Source of the DNA: Haloimpatiens sp042688525
Lineage (GTDB): Bacteria > Bacillota > Clostridia > Clostridiales > Clostridiaceae
Length of the DNA: 64,000 nucleotides
Direction: 5' to 3'
Assembly (NCBI RefSeq): GCF_042688525.2
Contig: NZ_JBHWAB010000001.1
Coordinates: 3,038,001 to 3,102,000 of the forward strand
The notes under the pieces are model-generated. The model saw nothing but the letters and a program-made list of their open reading frames with translations, searched no databases and was not told the origin of the DNA. Numbering within the stretch: position 1 is the stretch's first letter; the number at the start of each line of letters is the position of its first letter. A program made the position numbers and the translations under genes. Of the stretch, positions 8,899 to 17,155 are shown one piece after another.

Positions 8899-8936
8899 AA
8901 AATTCCAACTCATTAAATGTGAGTTGGAATTTTAAT
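8899..8936. terminator. Bidirectional rho-independent terminator
   Basis: A perfect 14-bp stem AAAATTCCAACTCA/TGAGTTGGAATTTT with a 7-base loop. Runs of T or A flank both sides. It sits between the convergent lipoprotein and chemoreceptor genes and can serve both. Confidence 0.8.
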
Positions 8937-8944
8937 TCTATACA

Positions 8945-11038
8945 CTATATATTAAATTTTTGTATTTCTTGTTTTAAATCTTCAATTAGTTCTCTTGTAT
9001 TTTTAGTATAAGAATTGATTTCGTCTATTCCTGATACCTGTTCTTCAATTGATGCTGTTATTTCTTCAGTATTTGCTGCTGCTTTTTCAGACACTTCAGC
9101 TATATTATCAAGAGAATTAATCATATCTTTCTTATTATTACTAATCTCTAAAGTATGTTTCTTTACTTTTTCAATTTTACGCGCAAGATTATTTAGTAAT
9201 TGTGACATGTTATTAAAGATATCATTAGTATTTTTAATAGTTCCATTTTGCTCTTCTATTATATTAGTAAATTCATTCATTGTGTTCTGAGCTGTATTAG
9301 ATTTTTGTTGTATATTATTAAGTATATCTTTTATATCATTTGTTGCTTTAGATGTTCCTTCTGATAACTTTCTTATTTCTTCTGCAACAACAGCAAATCC
9401 TTTTCCAGCTTCTCCTGCTCTTGCTGCTTCTATACTTGCATTTAAAGCTAATAAATTAGTTTGATCGGCTATACTAACTATCAATGCTATAATTCCCTCT
9501 GCATTGTTAGCATGCTCATTTGTATCTTGTATTACTTTTGCTATTTCAGTAGTTTTATTATTACTTTCATGTGTCTTATCATCTAATAATTTCATAGTCT
9601 CTATTCCATTTTTAGTTAATTTATTTGTATCAGAAGAAATATTAACCACATCTAAAACTAAATCACTAGACTCATTAATTTTATCTCCTAAGTCATTTGC
9701 CTTTTCTGATATTGTTCCAATATCATTAGATTCATCCACAACACTACTTGTAATTTCATCTAGATTCTGTGATACTTCACCTATAATTTTATTTAACTGT
9801 TCAGTCATACTTGTTATTACTTCAGAAGATTTATCTACTTTTTCAAAAGATGCTTTTATTTTTCCTAAAGCCCCTCTTATGTCATTCTGCATCTTATTAA
9901 TAGCCTTTCCTAGAACTCCAAATTCATCTTCTCTTTCTAAAAGTTCTTTCGGTACTTCTCCTGTAAAATCACCACTTGAAATACGTTTTATATGATTAAC
10001 TGTTAATAATAATATATTAATTAATTTATTTAAAATAAAATATACAGCTCCTAAAACTAGTATTAATGAAATTACAGAAATTACAATAGTATATATTGTT
10101 ACCTTATTTATTTCTTTTGCTGCCTTTGAGATTGGAATATCTACAATGAGAGACCATGGAGTATCAATATTACCAATCTTAATAGGAGTATATAATCTAT
10201 GAACATCTGTATTTAAATAATTAGAATGTGTTTTACATTCTACTTCTTGTCCTTTTTGAATTATATCAATAACTCCTTTTTCTTCTTTACTTAATTTTTT
10301 TCCCAATAAATTTTTATTAGAATGTGCAATATATGTTCCATTGTAAGATATTAATCCAATACCTAAATCATTATTATTTTCCATAAATTTATTAATATGT
10401 TGTTGAAATGAATCTAATTTCATATCTATCCCTATTACACCAACAAACTTTCCTTGATGAATTATAGGATATGCTATACTTGTTAATAGTACTTTTTTTC
10501 CATCTACATCATCTAAATATGGATTCATTACTATTGGTTTTTTATTACCTCTCATCTTTTCAAAATATTCACCTGGAGTAAAATCTGCTCCTACAAACTC
10601 ATTAATAATTTCATTACCTTTTCTCACAAAAAAAGTTACATATCTTCCATCTTTCATCTGTCCCTTTTTTCCTGCAAAATCAGCGTCTTTTCCATCAAGA
10701 CCATTTGTATCTGCTGTTATCCATACAGCAGTTATATCATTATTCTTTCTCAAAACACCCTTTTGTAAATCATCTAATTGATTCCTATTCACATTTCCAT
10801 AATCTATCATTCCATCTAATGTTCCTGATATCGTTGATGCAATTTTTAGTGATTTTTCCATTGTCTCATCTATAACAACTGAATATTTGTATGATAAACT
10901 AGTTGACTCTTTATCTATTTTCTCATTAACTACTTCCTCCACATTAATCTTGGCCACAAACCCTACAATTGCAAAAATTACTACCATAATAATTGCAATT
11001 ACTGTCATAATTTTGACTTTAATACTTTTTGATTTCAT
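8945..11038 (-). CDS. Methyl-accepting chemotaxis protein (dCache-type sensor)
   Basis: A 697-residue chemoreceptor. It has membrane helix 1 near the N-terminus (VKIMTVIAIIMVVIFAIVGF), an extracellular double-Cache-like region, a second membrane helix at about 320-340, HAMP, and a signalling domain with the tip QTNLLALNASIEAARAGEA, then GKGFAVVAEEIRKLSEGTS. An upstream in-frame ATG at 11065 exists, but GGAGGAGGACTCATC immediately before the ATG at 11038 shows the real start. The Cache region contains GKFVGVIGIDMKLDSFQ, a common feature of dCache domains. The ligand is not predictable. It is a single-gene unit, similar in design to the receptor at 324-2414. Confidence 0.92.
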   Translation of the reverse strand: MKSKSIKVKIMTVIAIIMVVIFAIVGFVAKINVEEVVNEKIDKESTSLSYKYSVVIDETMEKSLKIASTISGTLDGMIDYGNVNRNQLDDLQKGVLRKNNDITAVWITADTNGLDGKDADFAGKKGQMKDGRYVTFFVRKGNEIINEFVGADFTPGEYFEKMRGNKKPIVMNPYLDDVDGKKVLLTSIAYPIIHQGKFVGVIGIDMKLDSFQQHINKFMENNNDLGIGLISYNGTYIAHSNKNLLGKKLSKEEKGVIDIIQKGQEVECKTHSNYLNTDVHRLYTPIKIGNIDTPWSLIVDIPISKAAKEINKVTIYTIVISVISLILVLGAVYFILNKLINILLLTVNHIKRISSGDFTGEVPKELLEREDEFGVLGKAINKMQNDIRGALGKIKASFEKVDKSSEVITSMTEQLNKIIGEVSQNLDEITSSVVDESNDIGTISEKANDLGDKINESSDLVLDVVNISSDTNKLTKNGIETMKLLDDKTHESNNKTTEIAKVIQDTNEHANNAEGIIALIVSIADQTNLLALNASIEAARAGEAGKGFAVVAEEIRKLSEGTSKATNDIKDILNNIQQKSNTAQNTMNEFTNIIEEQNGTIKNTNDIFNNMSQLLNNLARKIEKVKKHTLEISNNKKDMINSLDNIAEVSEKAAANTEEITASIEEQVSGIDEINSYTKNTRELIEDLKQEIQKFNI

Positions 11039-11065
11039 GATGAGTCCTCCTCCGACTTCTGTCAA

Positions 11066-11521
11066 ATTACTTCAAATGTAATTATTTTATACATATAAAT
11101 CAATTACATTTTTAATATTTTAAAAATACTTTGTATATCAAAGTATTTTTTGTATATTTAATATATTTTACATTAATTTTGATTTCCCTTCTTTTTTTAC
11201 ATATTTATATATAATTTAGTATATTTTATTCATAATATAAGTAAAATTTTATATTATTATGTAATATTTTATATTATTATCGAAAAGAATGCTTTTTCAA
11301 CTATAGGAATTTAATACTTTTTTTATGTAGTAAAATTTATACTATAATTACCTAAATTACCTAACCTAAGATTATGATTTTATATAAGTTCAAAATATAC
11401 TTGGTACATTTTTAGATTATTTCAACCCTTTTTTGCTATCTAGTTCTTTATTCAAATACTCATTTTTGAATTATTTTTAATTAAAAATTTCATTTTGAGT
11501 AAAAATTTTGTCAAAAAAGTA
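11066..11521. other. AT-rich intergenic region with a strong hairpin
   Basis: Between the chemoreceptor and the ilvE leader. It contains a 12-bp stem AAAAATACTTTG/CAAAGTATTTTT (11122-11133 with 11139-11150) with flanking T-rich sequence on both strands; this may be a terminator-like structure or a regulatory site for the divergent chemoreceptor. I see no gene in the rest. Confidence 0.35.
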
Positions 11522-11550
11522 TTGACAACTTATTTTTATAGGAGTATAGT
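11522..11550 (+). promoter_or_regulatory. Promoter of the T-box/ilvE transcript
   Basis: A consensus -35 TTGACA (11522-11527) and -10 TATAGT (11545-11550) separated by 17 bp. It lies directly upstream of the T-box leader. Confidence 0.8.
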
Positions 11551-11585
11551 AATTTACAACAACAAAATACCTTAAACAAAAGCAT

Positions 11586-11792
11586 AGAAAGGAACAAGTA
11601 CATAGAAAGCTATTTTACAGAGAATTGGGATAAGGTGAGAGCCCATAAAAAATATTCTATTGAAAATCATCCTGGAGCTGCAAGCTGAACTTTTAGTAAG
11701 CTGTGCCGGCATAGCCGTTATTTTATTAAGCTATAAATTTGAGTGGTACCGCGAGCATATTTCGCCTCATAGAGGAAATATGCTCTTTTTTA
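11586..11792 (+). ncRNA. T-box leader, probable isoleucine specifier
   Basis: A T-box riboswitch that reads the charging state of a tRNA. The conserved T-box GAGTGGTACCGCG lies at 11741-11753, where its tail can pair with the tRNA acceptor end. A strong terminator follows (GAGCATATTTC 11753-11763 with GAAATATGCTC 11775-11785, then a T run). Stem I contains AAGGTGAGAGCCC and the block ATCATCCTGGAGC. By the usual spacing to GAGC, the specifier codon would be ATC at 11666-11668, which is isoleucine. That agrees with the downstream branched-chain aminotransferase gene. When uncharged tRNA-Ile accumulates, the leader should switch to antitermination. The specifier is inferred by alignment from memory. 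Confidence 0.88.
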
Positions 11793-12044
11793 TATATAAA
11801 ATAATATGTATTTCAAAAACTATATAATTTATAATTGTTTAGGTTCATAAATTTAGAAAATTCAATTACTCAATCTAGCGTCAATGAAATATACTATAAA
11901 TATAATTTCTATTTTTTGAATATTCATAATATTATGATAATGTCATTATATTAAAAACTAAAAAAACAAATATATAGAAAAATTTTTTAGAAAATCGGGG
12001 CACTAAGTGTTGAAATAAAGAATAAATTAAGGGGGTTTTTTATA
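11793..12044 (+). other. Untranslated region between T-box and ilvE
   Basis: About 250 bp after the T-box terminator. No second RNA element or gene is seen, and the ribosome binding site AAGGGGG lies before the ilvE ATG. Confidence 0.4.
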
Positions 12045-12959
12045 ATGAATAAATCTTATGTATTTTATCAAGGTGAACTAGTAGAAGAAAGTACTGTTAA
12101 TATAAGTGTAAGATGTAAAGCTCTAAACTATGGTCTTGCATGTTTTGAAGGTATAAGAGCTTATTGGGATGAAGAAACTAATCAATTATACGGATTTAAA
12201 TTGAAAGAGCACTATGAAAGATTGCTTCAATCTTGCAAAGCTCTAAACATAAACATACCTTACACTGTAGATGAACTTATAGACTGGACTGTTAAATTGT
12301 TAAAGAAGAACAACTTTAAAACTACAACTTACATAAGACCTATGGCATTCAAGGGTTCTAATTCTATAGTTCCAACTCTTTTAGATGATGATAATAGATT
12401 AGTTATCTATTGCCAACCTTTGGGAAGTTACAGCGGAAAAGAAGCTCTTAAAGTTGCAGTATCTTCATGGACTAGATTAGAAGATAATATGCTTCCACCA
12501 AGAACTAAAGCATCTGCTGCATACTTAAATTCTGGCCTTGCTTCTTTAGAAGTAACTAGAAATGGTTATGATGAAGCTATATTTTTAACTAAAAATGGAC
12601 ATGTTTGTGAAGGTCCAGGAGAGAATATTTTCATGGTAAGAAAAGGCAAACTTATAACTCCACCACCTTCTGACAATATATTAGAAGGAATAACAAGGGA
12701 TACCGTAATGATGTTAGCAAAAGAAGAGTTAGGAATAGAAGTTGTTGAGAGAAGTATGGCAAGAACTGAGCTTTATGCTGCCGATGAGTTATTTTTCAGT
12801 GGAACAGCTATGGAGGTAACTTCTGTTGTGGAAGTTGATGATAGGATTGTGGCAGATGGAAAGCCTGGAGAAGTAAGCAAAAAGATAAAGAAATTATTCT
12901 TTGATATAACAACAGGTAAAAATCCAAAATACGCACATTTTTGCACAAAAGTTTACTAG
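12045..12959 (+). CDS. ilvE: Branched-chain amino acid aminotransferase
   Basis: A 304-residue class IV PLP aminotransferase that interconverts valine, leucine and isoleucine with their 2-oxo acids, using glutamate/2-oxoglutarate. Family marks are ALNYGLACFEGIRAYW near the N-terminus, the lysine region RTKASAAYLNSGLASLE and, near the cofactor-binding end, ELFFSGTAMEVTSV. The length is typical. The T-box upstream places it under tRNA-controlled antitermination, which supports a role in branched-chain amino acid synthesis. Its stop codon lies directly against a palindromic repeat at 12960-13205. It appears to be a single-gene transcript, with no other ilv or leu genes nearby. Confidence 0.93.
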   Translation: MNKSYVFYQGELVEESTVNISVRCKALNYGLACFEGIRAYWDEETNQLYGFKLKEHYERLLQSCKALNINIPYTVDELIDWTVKLLKKNNFKTTTYIRPMAFKGSNSIVPTLLDDDNRLVIYCQPLGSYSGKEALKVAVSSWTRLEDNMLPPRTKASAAYLNSGLASLEVTRNGYDEAIFLTKNGHVCEGPGENIFMVRKGKLITPPPSDNILEGITRDTVMMLAKEELGIEVVERSMARTELYAADELFFSGTAMEVTSVVEVDDRIVADGKPGEVSKKIKKLFFDITTGKNPKYAHFCTKVY

Positions 12960-13205
12960 CAGTTAAAAAATAGTCGCTACGGGAAATGATATCTTGCTTA
13001 GAAACCTTTCACTTCAGTAACAAGTTCTAAGCTTTGCTCATATTGAAAAAAGATTTTTTAATTAATATTCCGTAGGAATCAGTAATTAAAAAATAACTTT
13101 TTTCAAATTCGTAAAGCTAAGAACTTGTAAACTTTGTTCAAATGTTTCTTACGCAATATATCATTTCCCTTCGCTAGACAGTATTTTTGTCCTGCGAAAG
13201 TTGAG
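12960..13205. repeat. Palindromic MITE-like repeat, family 1 (full copy C)
   Basis: A 246-bp near-duplicate of copy A (5294-5550). It has the same stem arms (ATGATATCTTGC, CAAGTTCTAAGC, GATTTTTTAATTAA and their partners) and the same right end CTGCGAAAGTTGAG. Its left end is degenerate and begins at the ilvE stop codon. Transcripts of ilvE would carry the whole palindrome at their 3' end. Confidence 0.8.
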
Positions 13206-13337
13206 TAACTAATTAAAAGCTTTCTGCATTAACAGAAAGGTATACTTAACTGTAAACTGTCCTCTATCAACTGTTAACTATTTATATATTTACCACAAAC
13301 AAAAGGTTTAGAAAATCAATAAATTGGGGGCTTACTT
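13206..13337 (+). other. Leader region of the larA-like gene
   Basis: A short AT-rich stretch with a GCTTTCTGcattaaCAGAAAGg mini-hairpin at about 13219-13240 and the ribosome binding site TTGGGGG at about 13325. No gene is seen. Confidence 0.3.
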
Positions 13338-14624
13338 ATGAAAAATTTTCAAATGAACTATGGCGATAAATCTTTAGGATTTTCTTTAGATGAAAAAAAT
13401 ATACTACAAATTATAGAAAGTAATGAATATATAAACGATAAAAGCGAAGAAAAAGTTATTGAAGAAGCAATCAAAAATCCAATAGGAAGTCCTAGATTAA
13501 AAGAATTAGTGCATCCTGGCGAGACAGTATGTGTGGTAATTCCAGATGCTACTAGGACATGGCAAAAAACTTATAAATTTTTGTACAAAATTGTAGATGA
13601 ATTAAATGAAGGCGGAGTAGATGACAAAGACATATTATTTATAAGTGCATTAGGAACTCATAGAAAACAAACTGAAGAAGAACATAGACAACTTCTCGGT
13701 GAAAAATTAAGTGCAAGATTTAAAGTTATGGATCATGATTGTTATGATAAAGATAATTTAAAATATATGGGACAGACTACCTATGGTACACCTGTGTGGA
13801 TTAATAAAAAAGCTTTAGAATGTGACCATATAGTTTTGACTGGAGGCATAGTTTATCACTTTCTTGTTGGATGGTCTGGAGGTAAAAAATATGTTTTACC
13901 TGGAATTTCTTCTTATGAAACTGTAATGGCAAACCATGCACTTTCTCTTAGTCCTAAAATGGGCGGCGGTACTCATCCTAATGTAAGAAGTGGAAATATA
14001 GTAAACAATCCTGTACATGAAGACATGCTTCAAGCAGCAGCTTTTGTAAAACCTACTTTTATGTTTAATGTAGTTATGGGACCTGATGGAAACATTGCTG
14101 GGGCAGTAGCTGGTAACTATATAGAAGCTCATGCAAAGGGACGAAAATTAGTAGATAAAATCGATGGAGTACAAATTAAAGAAAAAGCAGATGTTGTAAT
14201 AGCTACTGCTGGTGGATATCCAAAAGATATCAATTTATATCAATCCATAAAAACATTTATAAATGCCAGAGAAGCTGCCAAAGAAGGTGGTACTATCATA
14301 GCTGTAACAGAATGTAGAGAAGGACTAGGCGGCAATGAAGAAGTTCAAAATATGATTCTTAATTATAATACTCTTTTGGATCGTGAAAAAGCTCTTCGAG
14401 AAGATTACAGTATATCTAAATTTGTAGGATATTATGTATGTGAAACAGCAGAAAAGTTTAATTTTATATTGGTTTCAAAATTAGATCCTAAATTAGTTGA
14501 AAAAGCTAATATAACAGTTGTAGATAGTATAGAAAAGGCATTAGATTTAGTTAAAAAGACTAAAGGTGACAACTTAAGCGTACATCTTATGCCTCATGCT
14601 GCTAATACTTTTCCCAAATTATAA
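13338..14624 (+). CDS. larA: LarA-like nickel-dependent lactate racemase family protein
   Basis: A 428-residue protein of the LarA (DUF2088) family. Members use a nickel-pincer nucleotide bound to a lysine to racemise or epimerise 2-hydroxy acids such as lactate. The N-terminal domain has VIPDATRTWQ; the core contains GGIVYHFLVGWSGGKKYVLP, where a lysine next to the glycines is the expected pincer anchor, and GTHPNVRSGNIVNNPVHEDM supplies conserved histidines. The length is typical. The larB, larC and larE cofactor genes are not in the window and must be elsewhere if the protein is active. The substrate may differ from lactate, because the family is broad. A terminator-like hairpin for this transcript lies inside the next, convergent gene. 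Confidence 0.85.
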   Translation: MKNFQMNYGDKSLGFSLDEKNILQIIESNEYINDKSEEKVIEEAIKNPIGSPRLKELVHPGETVCVVIPDATRTWQKTYKFLYKIVDELNEGGVDDKDILFISALGTHRKQTEEEHRQLLGEKLSARFKVMDHDCYDKDNLKYMGQTTYGTPVWINKKALECDHIVLTGGIVYHFLVGWSGGKKYVLPGISSYETVMANHALSLSPKMGGGTHPNVRSGNIVNNPVHEDMLQAAAFVKPTFMFNVVMGPDGNIAGAVAGNYIEAHAKGRKLVDKIDGVQIKEKADVVIATAGGYPKDINLYQSIKTFINAREAAKEGGTIIAVTECREGLGGNEEVQNMILNYNTLLDREKALREDYSISKFVGYYVCETAEKFNFILVSKLDPKLVEKANITVVDSIEKALDLVKKTKGDNLSVHLMPHAANTFPKL

Positions 14625-14664
14625 AATTAACATCTAAATTATTAATTATCTAAGTATTGTTTTT

Positions 14665-14964
14665 CTATGTTTTATCAATCTTATTTTCTAATTTTTTAAT
14701 ATACTTTTTAAGTTCATCTATTTGTTTTTGTAACTCCTCATTAGTATTTGAGGAGTTATTTTTTGTATTATTATTACCATTTTGATTTTCACACTGCAAA
14801 TTTTGAACTTGAGCATTGATTGTCAAAATAATTTGTCCCAATGCTTCAAAAAAATTTCCCACAACATTTTGTTCTTTAGGATTTAATTTTTCAGCAATTA
14901 TAATTCCTAATATTGTAGCTAATATAACAATTTCATTTGGAGTACATGATTCGAATTTTTTCAT
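14665..14964 (-). CDS. Small membrane protein with C-terminal coiled coil
   Basis: A 99-residue protein. The N-terminal part has one hydrophobic helix (EIVILATILGIIIAEKL), followed by a second moderately hydrophobic segment (NFFEALGQIILTINAQV), an Asn-rich linker and a Lys/Glu heptad coiled coil at the end (ELQKQIDELKKYIKKLENKI). The pattern is common among small clostridial proteins of unknown role. It has AGAAGAGATGATAT before the ATG. The Asn/Ser linker is encoded by a hairpin that looks like the larA terminator. I have no function to suggest. Confidence 0.65.
   Translation of the reverse strand: MKKFESCTPNEIVILATILGIIIAEKLNPKEQNVVGNFFEALGQIILTINAQVQNLQCENQNGNNNTKNNSSNTNEELQKQIDELKKYIKKLENKIDKT
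14732..14764 (+). terminator. Terminator of larA lying inside a convergent coding sequence
   Basis: A perfect 9-bp stem AACTCCTCA/TGAGGAGTT with an 8-base loop, followed by ATTTTTT in the plus direction. It is about 110 bp beyond the larA stop codon and inside the reading frame of 14665-14964. Confidence 0.65.
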
Positions 14965-15132
14965 ATATCATCTCTTCTAAATTACATTTATATTTAATTA
15001 TATTCTTACTATAAATTCTAATTCAAGATTTTAAATATTTTTTAAAAACTCCTTTCCCCTATTTTGAGTAAAAAAAATATAAATGAGAAAAATACTATAG
15101 TAAAAATAAAAATAGATGTAGGAGGATTACAT

Positions 15133-15675
15133 ATGAAAAAATTTGTTTGTACAGTATGTGGATATATTCACGTAGGAGAAAACCCACCAGAAAAATGCCC
15201 TATTTGTAAAGCTGATGCAAGTAAATTTAAAGAGGTAAAAGATGACTTAACATGGGCAGACGAGCATGTAGTAGGTGTTAGTAAAGATGTTGACAGTGAA
15301 ATAATTGATGATTTAAGAGCTAATTTTATGGGAGAATGTACAGAAGTTGGAATGTACCTTGCTATGGCAAGACAAGCGGATAGAGAAGGTTACCCTGAAA
15401 TTGGAGAAGCTTATACTAGAATAGCTTATGAGGAAGCTGAACACGCTGCAAAATTTGCAGAAATTTTAGGTGAAGTTGTAAAACCTAATACTAAAGAAAA
15501 TCTTAAAGCAAGAGTGGAAGCAGAATATGGAGCCTGTGAAGGTAAGAAAAAACTTGCAGATCTTGCAAAGGAAAAGAATCTTGATGCTATTAATGATACA
15601 GTTCATGAAATGTGTAAGGATGAAGCGCGACACGGAAGAGCTTTCAAAGGTCTTTTGGAGAGATACTTTAGATAA
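15133..15675 (+). CDS. rbr: Reverse rubrerythrin (NADH peroxidase type)
   Basis: A 180-residue non-haem iron protein. The N-terminal rubredoxin-like domain (CTVCGYIHVGENPPEKCPIC, two CxxC pairs) precedes the diiron ferritin-like domain. This order is reversed relative to classical rubrerythrin and is characteristic of clostridial revRbr. Diiron ligand segments are GECTEVGMY, YEEAEHAAKFAEI and CKDEARHGRAF. It reduces hydrogen peroxide (and, with partners, oxygen) using electrons from NADH through a flavoprotein and rubredoxin, protecting anaerobes from oxidative stress. The frame is open from 15064, but TAGGAGGATTACAT marks ATG 15133 as the start. Palindromic repeats follow the stop directly. 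Confidence 0.93.
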   Translation: MKKFVCTVCGYIHVGENPPEKCPICKADASKFKEVKDDLTWADEHVVGVSKDVDSEIIDDLRANFMGECTEVGMYLAMARQADREGYPEIGEAYTRIAYEEAEHAAKFAEILGEVVKPNTKENLKARVEAEYGACEGKKKLADLAKEKNLDAINDTVHEMCKDEARHGRAFKGLLERYFR

Positions 15676-15689
15676 AGACTTCAATAAAA

Positions 15690-15960
15690 AATAGCAGATG
15701 AAATACGGCCGCTGCGGAAAATGATATTTTGCTTAGAAATCTTTCACTTCAAAGATAATTAATAGTTAATAATGAATAATGAATAATTAAGGAAATTTTT
15801 CCTTATGGAAAAATAAAATATAATTTAAGATTTTTGCTAAAACAAAAATCAACCTTCATTATTCATTTTTAATTATTAATTCTTAATTGTTATTAAATGT
15901 TTCTTACGCAATATATCATTTTCCTTCGCTAGACAGTATTTTTTTACTGCCAAAGTTAAG
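15690..15960. repeat. Palindromic repeat family 1 (copy D) interrupted by a nested element
   Basis: The left end (GCCGCTGCGGAAAATGATAT) and right end (GCAATATATCATTTTCCTTC, CTAGACAGTATTTTTTTACT) of family 1 flank a foreign centre at 15751-15894. The outer arms still pair. The centre is a second palindromic family, so an insertion or exchange of the core is visible. It begins about 15 bp after the rubrerythrin stop. Confidence 0.75.
15751..15894. repeat. AT-rich palindromic repeat, family 2 (nested copy)
   Basis: Begins AAAGATAATTAATAGTTAAT and ends ATTCATTTTTAATTATTAAT plus TCTTAATTG. The centre contains ATTTTTCCTTATGGAAAAAT, a small hairpin. A close copy lies at 28690-28838, and a fragment at 15964-16006 carries the related core ATTTTGCCTTAAGGCAAAAT. 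Confidence 0.7.
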
Positions 15961-15963
15961 TTG

Positions 15964-16006
15964 ATTAATTAATAATGAATGAAATTTTGCCTTAAGGCAA
16001 AATACA
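15964..16006. repeat. Fragment of palindromic repeat family 2
   Basis: TTAATTAATAATGAATGAAA followed by the perfect palindrome ATTTTGCCTTAAGGCAAAAT. The same core, with one base different, is present in the copy at 28690-28838. Confidence 0.55.
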
Positions 16007-16018
16007 GAACCTGTAAAA

Positions 16019-16114
16019 TAAAAAGTACAAAGCTTAAAGAACAACTAAGGATGTTTTTCCTACAGAAAAATCTTCCTTATTTCTACTTTATTCTTTGTAC
16101 TTTATACTTTTTAC
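16019..16114. repeat. Palindromic repeat, family 3 (copy 2)
   Basis: The left arm AAAAGTACAAAGCTTAAAGA is complementary to the right arm TCTTTGTACTTTATACTTTT with interruptions. The inner block TACAGAAAAATCTTCCTTAT is shared with the copy at 3689-3826. Confidence 0.6.
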
Positions 16115-16184
16115 CCTTTTTATTTTTTTTCATAAAATTATAGGAAAGAAAGCTCCGTTACTTGTTTTAGTGGTAATAGACTTT

Positions 16185-16505
16185 CTATTTGCTTTTAAAA
16201 GTTGAGCATCTAGTTTCAGTATATATATTTACTCCTTCTCCACTAACTTGTATGGAATCAGCAGTACAAATATTATTTGAGTTATAAATACAAGTACCAA
16301 CATTACAGTTAATTGCTGTACAATTACTTCCACTTTGATTTACATTACTTGTAAGACTACCATAATTTTTAGAATCTAAAAAAGAACCACAGCAAGTGTC
16401 GCAATCTTTTTTTGCACTTTTACCACCTACATTTATGATGTTGGCATAACATGTATTTTCTTTATTATGTGAACAATTTGAAACATTACAACTAATCTTT
16501 TCCAT
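16185..16505 (-). CDS. DUF1540 domain protein (two copies)
   Basis: A 106-residue cysteine-rich protein with two DUF1540 repeats. The first runs from CNVSNCSHNKENTCYANII to CGSF, and the second from CTAINCNVGTCIYNSNNIC to CSTF. Each has the family spacing C-x5-C-x6/7-C, with further Cys towards its end, suggesting small metal-binding modules. DUF1540 proteins are common in spore-formers, and their function is not known. A Ser/Asn-rich linker joins the repeats. The start has AAGGAGGTACAAAA upstream. Confidence 0.85.
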   Translation of the reverse strand: MEKISCNVSNCSHNKENTCYANIINVGGKSAKKDCDTCCGSFLDSKNYGSLTSNVNQSGSNCTAINCNVGTCIYNSNNICTADSIQVSGEGVNIYTETRCSTFKSK

Positions 16506-16611
16506 TTTTGTACCTCCTTAATGTATTCATTAAGAAGTTTAACCAAATTAACTATAACATATGATAAGAAATTTATAGAAAACATAAGTATATTGATAAT
16601 CCTCTATTTTA

Positions 16612-17019
16612 TCAATCAATTTTGTTCCAATCCCACGTTCTCTTAGGTTTTTTTAATTGTTTTTTTATTTTCTTTTGCACTAACTTAAATATAATGTAAG
16701 ATATAGCAAAAGAAATGAATTCCAATATTGTTGAATGTATAATTCGTTGTCTTGTTGCTGTTAAATCTGCTTGCAGAGATTTAATTATTTCAGGAGATAG
16801 ATTTTGTTTCATTTTCAAAATATCATTTATTTGATTCACCTTAAATCCTCCTAATATTGAAACCAAACAACATATTAAAGCTAATACCGCAAATATTAAT
16901 ATTGCAACATTTGCAAAACCATTATTGCTTCCCTTAAAGTACACTAAAAAATTTTTAACAATAAATACTGTACAAATTGCCGTTAGTAAAAGACCTAAAA
17001 TAATAATTAATGTTCCCAT
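16612..17019 (-). CDS. Small membrane protein of unknown function
   Basis: A 135-residue integral membrane protein with three likely helices (residues of about 2-27, 38-60 and 95-114) and a very basic C-terminal tail (KKIKKQLKKPKRTWDWNK). The loop between helices 2 and 3 is polar and partly helical. I recognise no family. The ribosome binding site AAGGGGGCAAATGTT precedes the ATG. It lies between the DUF1540 and coiled-coil genes on the same strand, with gaps over 100 bp, so co-transcription is uncertain. Confidence 0.6.
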   Translation of the reverse strand: MGTLIIILGLLLTAICTVFIVKNFLVYFKGSNNGFANVAILIFAVLALICCLVSILGGFKVNQINDILKMKQNLSPEIIKSLQADLTATRQRIIHSTILEFISFAISYIIFKLVQKKIKKQLKKPKRTWDWNKID

Positions 17020-17112
17020 AACATTTGCCCCCTTATTATTTTACTTATATGTTATATATTATATAATATGTTATAAATTCCTTGTGTAGATAAGAATAAA
17101 AGTATATATTAC

Positions 17113-17155
17113 AAAAAAAATTAAAGGCTATAACCTTTTACTTTATAGCCTTTAA
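17113..17155 (-). terminator. Terminator overlapping the coiled-coil gene stop
   Basis: A perfect 13-bp stem TTAAAGGCTATAA/TTATAGCCTTTAA (17121-17133 with 17143-17155), with an eight-T run on the minus strand (17113-17120). The upstream arm is the last codons of the gene at 17138-17440. Confidence 0.85.

Noticed and set aside
9015..9995. Plus-strand frames opposite the second chemoreceptor
   Set aside because: They are shadows of the chemoreceptor coding sequence, with low-complexity Ser/Ile/Leu products and no ribosome binding site.
12960..13205. Repeat array considered as a CRISPR array
   Set aside because: The repeats are dispersed single palindromes, not regularly spaced direct repeats with unique spacers, and no cas genes are present.
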